A stretch of 64,000 bases of DNA, from NCBI GenBank assembly GCA_963784065.1, contig CAWAQA010000003.1, forward strand, positions 1 to 64,000, in the 5' to 3' direction. This DNA comes from CAWAQA01 sp963784065. GTDB lineage: Bacteria > Acidobacteriota > Vicinamibacteria > Vicinamibacterales > UBA2999. The translations under genes and the position numbers were made by a program. Position 1 is the stretch's first letter, and the number at the start of each line of letters is the position of its first letter. The notes under the pieces were generated by a model. The model was not told where the DNA came from. It did not search any database and worked only from the letters and a program-made list of their open reading frames with translations. Shown in pieces: positions 1-8,772 of this stretch.

Positions 1-1250
1 CATCCTCTGGGTGCAGCACGCGCGCTCGGCGTGGCCATTCGAGCGGCGGCGTCGAGACCTGCTGCGGAAGGCCTGGCGGGCACGGAGACGACGAGCGGCG
101 CGGACGCCACCCACAACCGGGTACCAGTGGACAACGCCGCCGCCCGATCACTGGACATCCGTCTCGAAACGGTCGGACGCGAGCTCGCTGACGCAGACGG
201 TCCGGGCGGTCGCGACGGTCGCCCCCGACGAATCGCGCATCTCACACGTGCACACCCGCGTGGCCGGCTGGATCGAGCACCTCGATGTCAACACCACCGG
301 CGAAGTGGTGCGAGCCGGGCAGCCCCTGGCCCACATCTTTTCGCAGGAGCTGCTGTCGTCGCAGACCGAGTATCTGTCTGCGAGAAGAAACACATCGGCC
401 TCGGGCATCAGCAGCGTCGTGATCGCGAGCGGGCGCACGCGGCTCGGCGTCCTGGGGATGTCCGCCGCGGAAATCGACGCGATCGAGCAGACCGGCGAAC
501 CCAAGCGCCTCGTGACAGTGGTGGCGCCGCTGAGCGGGGTCGTGGTGAACCGCGGCGTGACGGTCGGCACGTCGGTCGATCCCTCGACAACGCTGCTCAC
601 CATCGCCGACCTCTCGCGCGTGTGGGTGCTCGCCGAAGTGCCTGAGGCCAGCATTCCGGGTGTGCGCGTGGGAACCGTCGCGCAACTGGATTTCCCGGCG
701 TCAGGGCGTCCGCCGTTCGCGGCACGAGTTGACTTCGTGTATCCCACACTGACCGAACGCACGCGCACGCTGCGGGTCCGCCTCTCGGCCACTAACCGTG
801 GTGGCACGCTCAGACCCGGCTTATACGGAACGGCGGTGTTCGAATCAGCCGGACAGAACGTCATCACCGTGCCGCGCGACGCCGTTGTCGACACGGGCTT
901 GCAGCAACACGTGTTCGTGGCGGTCGGCGATATGTTCGAGCCGCGGTCCGTGACGGTCGGCGCTCAGTTGGCCGATCGCGTCGAGATTCGCGAGGGCCTG
1001 CGAGAAGGTGAACAGATCGTGGCAGCTGGCGTGTTCCTGCTCGATTCGGAGAGCCGTCTTCGAGCCACGGGCGGAGCGGGCGGACACCAGCACGGAACGC
1101 CAGCGGGCGGTCAGCAGGCACCCTCGAAGCCCAAGACGGACCCGCATGCCTGGCCATAAGGAGTCTTCTAGCGCCCCGCCGGCGACAGCGGTCGACCCGC
1201 ACGCAGGTCATCGGCCCGCCTCCGCCAAGGCTTCGGCGGACAGGGAGTAA
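1..1250 (+). pseudogene. CusB-like RND efflux periplasmic adaptor, 5' partial, frameshifted
   Basis: Membrane-fusion (adaptor) subunit of a heavy-metal RND efflux pump, linking the inner-membrane pump to the outer-membrane channel. The start lies outside the window. Homology runs through three frames: residues up to about nt 188 (LETVGREL) are in frame 1. The lipoyl/barrel-sandwich and beta-barrel core (TRVAGWIEHL, VVAPLSGVVV, ADLSRVWVLAEV) is in frame 2 to about nt 1150. The tail is in frame 3 to the TAA at 1248-1250. The tail holds two DPHAGH-like histidine motifs separated by a Pro/Ala linker, plausible metal ligands. The cusA-like gene starts 6 bp later, so the two form an operon. The family call is firm. 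Whether the two frame breaks are real or assembly errors is open. Confidence 0.85.
1221..1240. repeat. 20-bp near-palindrome at the cusB/cusA junction
   Basis: The sequence TCCGCCAAGGCTTCGGCGGA is an imperfect palindrome with TCCGCC/GGCGGA arms. It lies inside the last codons of the adaptor, 16 bp before the pump start. It resembles a dispersed REP-like element captured into the reading frame, where it would encode the Ala/Ser-rich end of the protein. Only one copy is seen in this window, so the repeat status is an inference. Confidence 0.35.
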
Positions 1251-1256
1251 CCGGCC

Positions 1257-4200
1257 ATGGTCGAACGCATCATCGAACTGTCGGTTCGGCACAAGTGGGT
1301 CGTCTTCGGTGCGGTGTTCGCGCTCGCGCTCTTCGCCGCCGATTCCATGCGAAAGACGCCGCTCGATGCGCTGCCGGATCTCTCCGACCCGCAGGTCATC
1401 GTCTACACGGAGTGGATGGGGCGCAGTCCTGACCTCGTCGAGGACCAGATCACCTATCCCCTCGTTCGCGCGCTGCAGAGCACACCTGGCGTGCGGACCG
1501 TTCGTGGCTACTCGATGTTCGGGATGAGCTTCACGTACGCGCTGTTCGACGAAGGGACCGACATCTACTGGGCGCGCACCCGCGTGCTGGAGCAGCTCGG
1601 TCGCGTGCAGCAACTGCTGCCACCCGGCGTCTCGCCGACGCTCGGACCGGACGCGAGCGGCGTCGGATGGGTCTATCAGTACGTGCTGAAGGACCGCACC
1701 GGGCGCATGGATCTCGCCGAGCTCCGCGCCTTGCAGGACTTCACGGTGCGCCCGGCACTCCAGGCGGTGGCGGGCGTCGCCGAGGTGGCGTCGCTCGGCG
1801 GATTCGAGCGGCAGTATCAGATCGTCATCGACCCCGACCGACTGGTCGGGTTCGGGCTGACGCTGACGGACATCACGCGATCGGTACGGGACGCGAACGC
1901 GGAAGTCGGCGCGCGCGTCCTCGAGCTGGCTGGGCGAGAGTACGTGCTTCGCGGGCGCGGCTATGTCAAAGACCTGGCAGATCTCGAACAGAGTGTGGTG
2001 ACGGTCGGCGCAGGGGGCACACCCGTCCGGCTCGGTGACGTGGCCATCGTGCGGTATGGGCCCGAGATCCGCCGCGGCGCAGCCGACTTCAACGGCACTG
2101 GGGAAGCCGTCGGTGGCATCGTCGTGATGCGGATCGGCTCCAACGCGCTGCAGGTGATCGAGGCCGTCCAGCAGGAGATCGCGACGCTGCGGCTGCCCGA
2201 AGGTGTGCACCTGATTCCCACGTACGACCGGTCGGAGTTGATCCTGGGGTCGATCGACACCCTGAAGAACACGCTCATCCAGCAGGCGGTCATCGTCACG
2301 ATCATCTGCCTCGTGTTCCTGTTCCACGCACGCTCGGCGCTGGTGGTGATGATCGTGCTGCCGCTGTCGGTGCTGTTCTCCTTCATCGCCATCCGGTACC
2401 TCGGGCTGTCCTCGAACATCATGTCGCTTGGCGGCATCGCCATCGCCATCGGCGAGCTCGCGGACGCGGCGATCGTGCTCATCGAGAACGCGCACGTGCG
2501 CCTGGCGGCCGCGCCTCCGGGGGCCGATCGGCAAGCGGATCATCGTGGACGCCTGCAAAGAAGTGGGCCGGCCGATCTTCTTCTCGCTGCTGCTGATCAC
2601 CGTCAGCTTTCTGCCGATCTTCACCTTGACCGGACAAGCGGGCCGGCTGTTCATGCCGCTCGCTTACACGAAGACCTTCGCGATGTTCGCGGCGGCGATT
2701 CTGTCGATCACGCTGGCGCCGCCGCTGATGGTGCTGCTGTTGAAGGGGCGGTTCCGGACGGAAGAAACAAACCCGGTGAGCCGTCTCCTGAGTGCCGTCT
2801 ATCGGCCGATCGCGGTCCTGGTCGTCCGCTACCGAATCCTCGTGGTCGCCGCTGCGGCAGCACTCATGATCGCGACCGTGCCCGTGTTCCAGCGACTCGG
2901 GTCCGAATTCATGCCGCCGCTCGACGAAGGGTCGCTCCTGGTCATGCCGACGACGTTCGCCGGCATCTCGATCGAGGAGGCCCGGCGCGCGATGCAGAGA
3001 CAGCACCAGACCATCATGGGGTTTCCCGAGGTCGCCTCGGTGCACGGAAAGGCGGGTCGTGCCGAGACGGCCACCGATCCCGCGCAGCTCGACATGATCG
3101 AGTCCGTCATCACGTTGCGGCCTCGAGACGAATGGCCCACGCGGCACACGCATCGGTGGTACAGCGGATGCTGCGCCTGCCTGGCTCAAGCGGCCGCTCG
3201 GGGCCGTGTGGCCCGAGGAGCGGGCGCGCACGTTGGCCGAGCTGTCGCGCGACCTTGACGGCGCGCTCCGCACGCCCGGCTATCAGATCGCGATCGCGCC
3301 GCCCATCCGGACACGCATCGACATGTTGACGACCGGTGTCCGCACGCCCGTGGGTATCAAGGTGTTCGGCGAGGACCTGAACGAGATCGAGCGCGTGAGC
3401 ATCGCGCTCGAGGGCATGCTCCGGCAGGTGCCGGGCACCCGCAGCACGTTCGCCGAACGCCAGACGGGACGCGAGTACGTCGACATCGTGCCGAACCGTG
3501 AGGCCATTGCTCGCTACGGTCTGAGCGTACGCGACGTGCAGGATGTGATCGAGGCAGCGGTCGGTGGCATGCAGGTCTCGACGGCCATTGCCGGCCGCGC
3601 GCGGTTCTCGATCAATCTCCGGTACGCGGCGGATCGCCGGTCCGACCCGCAGGCGCTCCGACGCATTCTCGTGCCGGTGCAGTCGAGCGGCAGCGTCATG
3701 GACTTCGGCGGCGCCGGCGCGGGCGCGGGTGCCAGCGCTCAGAGTGGCGGCATGGGCGGCTCTACCGGGGCCCGAGCCAGCGGCGGTATGGGCTCGATGG
3801 GCGGCGGCGGATCGCAGCCCGGTATGTCAGCGTCGGGCTCGATCGCAGGGTCACAAGGCGCACTGCCGATGGGTGGTGCGCAGACGTCGCCCGATCTTCT
3901 GGAGCAGTGGCGTCAACCGGGCGCGGCCGTTCCGCTCGGCGAGCTGGCCGACATCCGCGTGGTCACGGGCCCGCCGATGATCAAGGACGAGAACGGCGTG
4001 CTCGTCGGGTATGTCTTCGCTGACATCGATCCGACCGCGCGCGATCTCGGCGGCTGGGTGAATGACGCGAAGGCCGTCGTCGCCTCTCAACTGAAGCTGC
4101 CCGCGGGATACCGCCTCCAGTGGACCGGCCAGTATGAGTTCCTCGAGCAGATGGAAGCGCGGCTGCGCTACATCGTTCCGCTCACGCTCGTCCTCGTCGT

Positions 4201-4735
4201 GGGGCTGCTGTATCTCTCGATGCGCGGATGGCCGCAGACCTGGCTCGTGCTGTCCAGTCTGCCGTTCGCCGTCGCCGGCAGCGTCTGGCTCCTCGATTTC
4301 ATGGACTACAACCTGTCTACCGCGGTCTGGGTCGGACTGATCGCGGTCGCCGGCGTCGCTGCGGAGACGGGCATCGTCATGGTGGTGTACCTCGACGAGG
4401 CCTTCAACCGGTACATGCGTGAGGGCCGTATCCAGAAACCCGAGGACGTGGATGCCGCCGTCGTTGAAGGTGCGAGCGCCCGCGTCCGGCCGTTGGTCAT
4501 GACCGTCGCGACGACGGTGCTTGGTCTGCTGCCGCTGCTCTGGGAGTCAGGCGTCGGAGCTGACGTCTCGGCACGGACGGCTGCTCCAGTCGTCGGAGGA
4601 CTGTGGTCGTGCATGTTGTTGACGCTTCTCGTCCTCCCGGCAGCCTACGCGATGTGGCGCCGCCACCAGGTGCGCGTCGCGAACGCCGTGGCGTTGACGC
4701 AGGACGGGCCGGCCACCGTGGGAGGTGTCGCATGA
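1257..4735 (+). pseudogene. CusA-like heavy-metal efflux RND pump, two frameshifts
   Basis: Inner-membrane HME-RND transporter that would export Cu(I)/Ag(I) or related divalent metals. It begins MVERIIELSVRHKWVV, typical of CusA/CzcA, and carries the permease TM block near nt 2280-2480, DACKEVGRPIFF after it, a periplasmic porter domain, and the HME signature AAETGIVMVVYLDEAF near nt 4350. Homology switches from frame 3 to frame 1 near nt 2510-2520 (beside a run of five G) and from frame 1 to frame 2 near nt 3165-3175. Joined, it is about 1158 residues, some 100 more than usual CusA. Much of the excess is a Gly/Ser/Ala/Met-rich insert at nt 3690-3890. The stop overlaps the next ATG (ATGA). 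Confidence 0.88.
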
Positions 4736-4991
4736 CTCGACTGAAGCTGGCGGAGCTGACGTCTGGCATCGGCGCGCACTGGTGCCTCGGAGTCGGCCTC
4801 GGAGCGCTCTTTTCGCCGTGGTTCGCGCCGGCCGCCGGGTTCATTGCGTCGCGGGAGTAGTCGCTCACGGCTTTGGCATGTGGGACAAGCACCGCTTGGA
4901 AGCACAGGCACACGTTGAGCGCGCGCCGTGGACCGTCGCTCACACGCGATCGCGACCAAGTGCACGCGCCTCAGATCGATTCAAGGGGTGA
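4732..4991 (+). pseudogene. Small membrane protein of the metal-efflux operon, frameshifted
   Basis: The ATG overlaps the pump stop codon (ATGA), indicating translational coupling. The first 42 codons encode a short amphipathic start followed by a hydrophobic segment (CLGVGLGALFSPWFAP), ending at a TAG at 4858-4860. In the next frame the sequence continues as HGFGMWDKHRLE. From memory this motif also follows the membrane segment in small proteins found beside CusA genes of related bacteria. I therefore read it as one gene of roughly 85 residues broken by one shift near nt 4850. Function is unknown; a role as an accessory membrane subunit is inferred from position only. Confidence 0.55.
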
Positions 4992-5017
4992 ATGGCCGGC
5001 TTCGGCTCATCCCCCAC

Positions 5018-5150
5018 GTCGCAGATCGATCCAGCCCTGATCGTTCTTGTGGTACGGGCGAGACCGCGTGCAGGGAATCCCATGCGTGTCGCAATAGGCC
5101 ACCACCGTCTCGTTCATGAACTCGCCGCCATGGTGATTCTACGGTTTCAC
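5018..5150 (-). pseudogene. Integrase-core transposase remnant
   Basis: One minus-strand frame encodes an rve-type catalytic fragment: GGEFMNETVVAYCDTHGI followed by CTRSRPYHKNDQGWID. This is the second Asp/Glu region of a DDE transposase (canonical DNGGEF; the Asp-Asn is read here as His-His or lies beyond the break). Nothing matching the N-terminal half or an IS end is visible nearby, so this is an internal scrap about 130 bp long. It lies just upstream of the vapC gene, where an antitoxin gene would be expected. Confidence 0.7.
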
Positions 5151-5428
5151 GCTGTGCCGCTCTTTGCTGCCATTTGCCGGCCGTTGTTGCAGTCAAAGGG
5201 CAACGCTCCAAAAGCCGGTCAGCTAGTGATTCGTCTGGCGTTTCATGAAGACCAACCCCGCGGACCGCGGGCTGTCGGCAAGCACGTTCACGCCAGACAG
5301 AACACCGAAAGAATTGGCGGGATCGGCGCAACTTGAAACCGCTGCCTCTGGCGTGACAAGTCGGAGCCACGTGCTCGCGACATCCGCCGGCGGCGTGAGC
5401 GGTCTTCCTCGGCCCGGCATTCCGCGGC

Positions 5429-5803
5429 ATGAGCGTCCTGGTCGACACGTCCGTCTGGATTCGGTTCCTGTCGAACCGAGCACCATACGCGAGTAGGCTC
5501 GATGAGCTTCTCGGCCGCGATGAAGTGAGCGGCCACGATTTCGTCTACAGAGTGGCTTTCCTCATTGGCGATAAAGGCTTGCGCAAGGCGCTGCTGGCCG
5601 AGTACGAGCGCATCAATCAAGCACCAGTTGTCCCGCACGCTGATGTCGTTGCCTTCGTCCGCGACCGCAAGCTACACGGCCGAGGTATAGGGTGGATCAA
5701 CGTGCATCTCCTGGCGTCGGCGCTCGTCGCTCGACTCGAACTGTGGACGACTGATCCGGCGCTGGCCACAGTCGCGAAAGAGCTGGGGATCAGTTACGAA
5801 TAG
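5429..5803 (+). CDS. vapC: VapC-type PIN-domain toxin
   Basis: A 124-residue PIN-domain ribonuclease, the toxin of type II VapBC modules. It opens with VLVDTSVWIRFL (first catalytic Asp) and ends with the C-terminal pattern LELWTTDPALATVAKELGI, containing the usual TxD element. The middle acidic residues (about residues 35-50) are less canonical: the RVAFLIGDKG segment replaces the usual EL(L)RG helix. No ribbon-helix-helix or AbrB-like antitoxin of 60-90 residues can be read directly upstream. That space holds a transposase remnant and an open frame without VapB character. It therefore appears to be an orphan toxin, possibly inactive. Confidence 0.8.
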   Translation: MSVLVDTSVWIRFLSNRAPYASRLDELLGRDEVSGHDFVYRVAFLIGDKGLRKALLAEYERINQAPVVPHADVVAFVRDRKLHGRGIGWINVHLLASALVARLELWTTDPALATVAKELGISYE

Positions 5804-5863
5804 TGGCTACCTGCAGATGGCGAGGACTCGTTGATCGCTGTGGGTTTAGCCCAAACCGATGGT

Positions 5864-7480
5864 TCAGGCGGCCGCCCAAGCGAACTCCAAATTCAGATGG
5901 TTGCGAGCCCCCGCAACCAACGCCATTTGGCGCACCGGCGCGGTCGGTGCGCCCACCACCCCGAGCATCCCGTCCAAGTTTCCGCGTAAATCGATTCGCA
6001 GTTCGTCGTTATCCGGCGTCAGCACCACTTCCCCGATGAGGGCGCGGATCGCCTCACGTGCTTCTATGTCACCGTGGTCGCGCATCAGCGCCTCCCTGAG
6101 ATCCGCGAGTTGGTCGCGATAGAGGGAAGACATCTGCGGAACCGCACGGGCCCGACAGGTTGTTTCACCGCCGCTTCAGCGGCTAAGGCGGCCCGGCGCG
6201 ATTCCAGCCCGACCAGCTCATCCCTAATCAGCGCAGCCGGCACACCGTCCTTGATGGCCTGAATCAGTTTCGCAATCTGTGCGTCGATGCGTGAACGCTC
6301 CCGCGTCGCTGCACCGGACGCCGCCGCTAAGGCCGTTCGCGTTTCGCTCAGCGCGGCGGTGAACTCTGGCAGAAGGCATCGAAGAGATCGGCGTCCCCCA
6401 GAAACCGTTGTTCCAACGCCATGAGGATCCGGCGTTCGAGGTCGTCGCGCCGGACCGTCAGGCGATTCGCGCAGATGCCGCGCTCTCGAGATCCTGCACA
6501 CGCAAGCCGATGCTTCGAGTAGACAACGAACCCGCAGCCACAGGCGCCGCACTTGGCGAGGCCGGAGAGGAGATACGTAGGCCGGTTGGCACGACCCACA
6601 TTGTGACTGGCGCTGACAACCCGACGCATTTCCTCCTGACGATGCTTCGCGGCATGCCATAGATCGTCCGAGACGATCCGCAGCTCAGGCACGTCGGTGA
6701 TCACCCACGCTTCTGGTGGATTCCGCCGTGACACGCGTCGACCGGTATCAGGATCCTTTACATACCGTTGTCGGTTCCAGACCAATCGGCCGACGTACAG
6801 TTCGTTGTTGAGAATTCCGGTGCCACGACCAGCGTGCCCGTGGATGGTGCTGGGCCCCCAGGTACGACCAACAGGCCCAGGACGCGTTCCGCATTAAGGC
6901 CTTTTGCAATCGCGGTAGGTGACTGTCCTGCGACGAACTCTCTGAAGATCCGATTGATGACGACTGCCTCGTCGTCGACAATCGCCCGCGCCCCTACGCC
7001 GTCCGGATCGGCGACGACACTGTAGCCGTAGCAGATGCCGCCACCGGAACGTCCAGCTTCAACTCGCCCTCTTAAGCCGCGTCGGGTCTTGTCAGCCAAG
7101 TCCTTCAGGTATAGAGCATTCATGGTGCCCTTCAGCCCGATGTGGAGATGGCCAATATCGCCTTCGGACACCGTGATGATTCGAACGCCCGCAAACGTCA
7201 GCCGTTTGAACAAGCTGGCCGTGTCTTCTTGGTCGCGGGAAAAGCGATCGAGCGATTCCGCCAGCACCACATCAAAGCGCCCGTTCATCGCGTCGCGCAT
7301 CAACGCTTGGAAACCCGCCCGGACCAGTGACGCACCCGACATGGCGGAATCGTGGTATTCGGCCGCGATCGTCCAGCCCTGACGCTGTGCAAACTCACGG
7401 CACGTCCGGAACTGATCGACAATGGACGCTTCGCGTTGCTGGTCAGAAGAATAGCGAGCATAGAGACCAACCCTTGTCAC
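5864..7480 (-). pseudogene. Large serine recombinase, frameshifted
   Basis: Site-specific recombinase of the resolvase/invertase superfamily. From a GTG start the N-terminal catalytic domain reads VGLYARYSSDQQREASIVDQ (Ser nucleophile in the YSS motif), then ESLDRFSRDQEDTASLF, the second conserved block. The recombinase domain (RGLRGRVEAGRSGGG) follows. A zinc-ribbon domain (CGACGCGFVVYSKHRLAC) and a coiled-coil region (RERSRIDAQIAKLIQAIKDG) appear in successive frames. Homology changes frame near nt 6770, 6370 and 6130. The gene ends 60 bp from the convergent vapC. Its GTG overlaps the TGA of the ORF upstream, suggesting a two-gene recombination unit. Confidence 0.85.
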
Positions 7481-8194
7481 GCCGCTACCTCCAAGATGTG
7501 CTCGGTGCTGGTCGAGAGCAGCCAGCGCTTCGCGGCACGTTGAGCCAGGAGGCGCACGAGCAGACCTTCCGCGCCCGACAGCTCACGTGCGGCGCTCGGC
7601 ACAATCGGAGTGCCTTCGACAGTCGATAGGCGCGGACGCGCCTGGGCGCCGCCTTCCGGGCAGCTGGGTGATTCGTCCGATGATCGACGTGACTGGTGAC
7701 CGCGCGCCAGAATTCGGTCTCGCAGCCTCACCGCGTCCCTCCACCCCTTCGAGAAGCGGCTCGAACGACGTCATTCGATTGACCCGCAATTGTTCGTAGA
7801 GTCCCGCATCAAGCAAACGGTCGACAAGCTCGTGGACGGGTTCCAGTATTTCTGGCGCAAGTCCGTTGAATACTGCGGTGAACCGGACGGATGGGTCAGG
7901 GTCGTGATCCCCGATGTCAGCGAGTTCGCACCGGCGCTGAATGGCGTCGTAGACGTCGAAGAAATCGCGCCTGGCCCCGAGTGCGTACAAGATGCTCAGG
8001 GGCACCTGAAGGGCCCTCGTGACATCGCCTGCGCGTGACGCGGCGGCGTCCGGCATCGATGGAGGGTCTGGCGAATCAGACGTGAGCCGATCCTGGATGA
8101 ACGGAAAGACGAGGTCCGCGTACTGTTCGATAAGATCGTCGAGCAGGACTCGGTTGTTCCGCGGTGCGTCATGTTGGGCTTGGTATAAGAGCAT
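7477..8194 (-). pseudogene. Unknown protein coupled to the recombinase, split over two frames
   Basis: From ATG 8194 a frame encodes an acidic helical protein (LLDDLIEQYADLVFPFIQDRL, then FDVYDAIQRRCELADIGD). It keeps sensible composition to about nt 7735 and then turns low-complexity. From there another frame (GTG 7731) carries LLVRLLAQRAAKRWLLSTSTEHILEVAA to TGA 7477, overlapping the recombinase GTG. I read this as one gene of about 235 residues with one frame shift near 7735, though two separate ORFs are possible. I do not recognise the family. The tight overlap suggests a partner or regulator of the recombinase. Confidence 0.45.
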
Positions 8195-8772
8195 TGCTGT
8201 TCTTCGCCGGCGCGGCGGCGATCTGGAGTGGTTACGGTTGCGGCAAGAAGACGCCGTCTGGCATCCCATCCGCGAGTTCGATCACAGAGTGCAACAAACG
8301 GATCCCATACTTCCAGTACATTAAATTGCAGCGGCTGCAAGAGGTGGGGTTGTGGCGGCGGTGCCGCGGACATATCGACGGCGCGGAGTCTCAGGATCCC
8401 CGCCCACCCGCAAGATCCGCCGTCCAGATACGCTTCGGCGCCCTGTGCTCGAGGCCGAATCCGCGTTCTGGTTAACGGCTGGATTCGGTTACAGTCTTGG
8501 CCGCACGTGGCCGACCGACTGGTGCGACGCCGCGCATCTCAACGCGGCGCGTACGGTCGCGATTCGGCATGTGCACGCAAGGCGACAGCGCGCTCGCACC
8601 GTTAGTATCCGGATTTAGCGAGGGATCTCAGATTAGAAGCCATCCTCAAAAATTCCGGCATGTGGCTCAACACCCTCGGCGCCGTTTTGGATAGGTCGAC
8701 ACTGGCCCGCTACACTGGGTAATCTGGAGAACTGAAGCTTGGGCCGACAGGAGCAGGGCGGGTGCGAGACGT
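8195..8772. other. Intergenic, nothing recognised
   Basis: About 580 bp with no frame of convincing protein character on either strand. It lies between the start of the recombinase unit and the end of the kinase/propeller gene, so it may contain an element boundary or att half-site. No paired repeat could be identified by eye. Confidence 0.4.

Noticed and set aside
864..2654. Long open frame on the minus strand across the cusB/cusA genes
   Set aside because: Composition is Arg/His/Asp-rich and it lies antisense to well-conserved RND sequence; a shadow of GC-rich codon use.
7583..7735. Extension of the recombinase-linked protein in its first frame to nt 7583
   Set aside because: Composition becomes Arg/Pro-rich after nt 7735 while the other frame becomes protein-like and is coupled to the recombinase.
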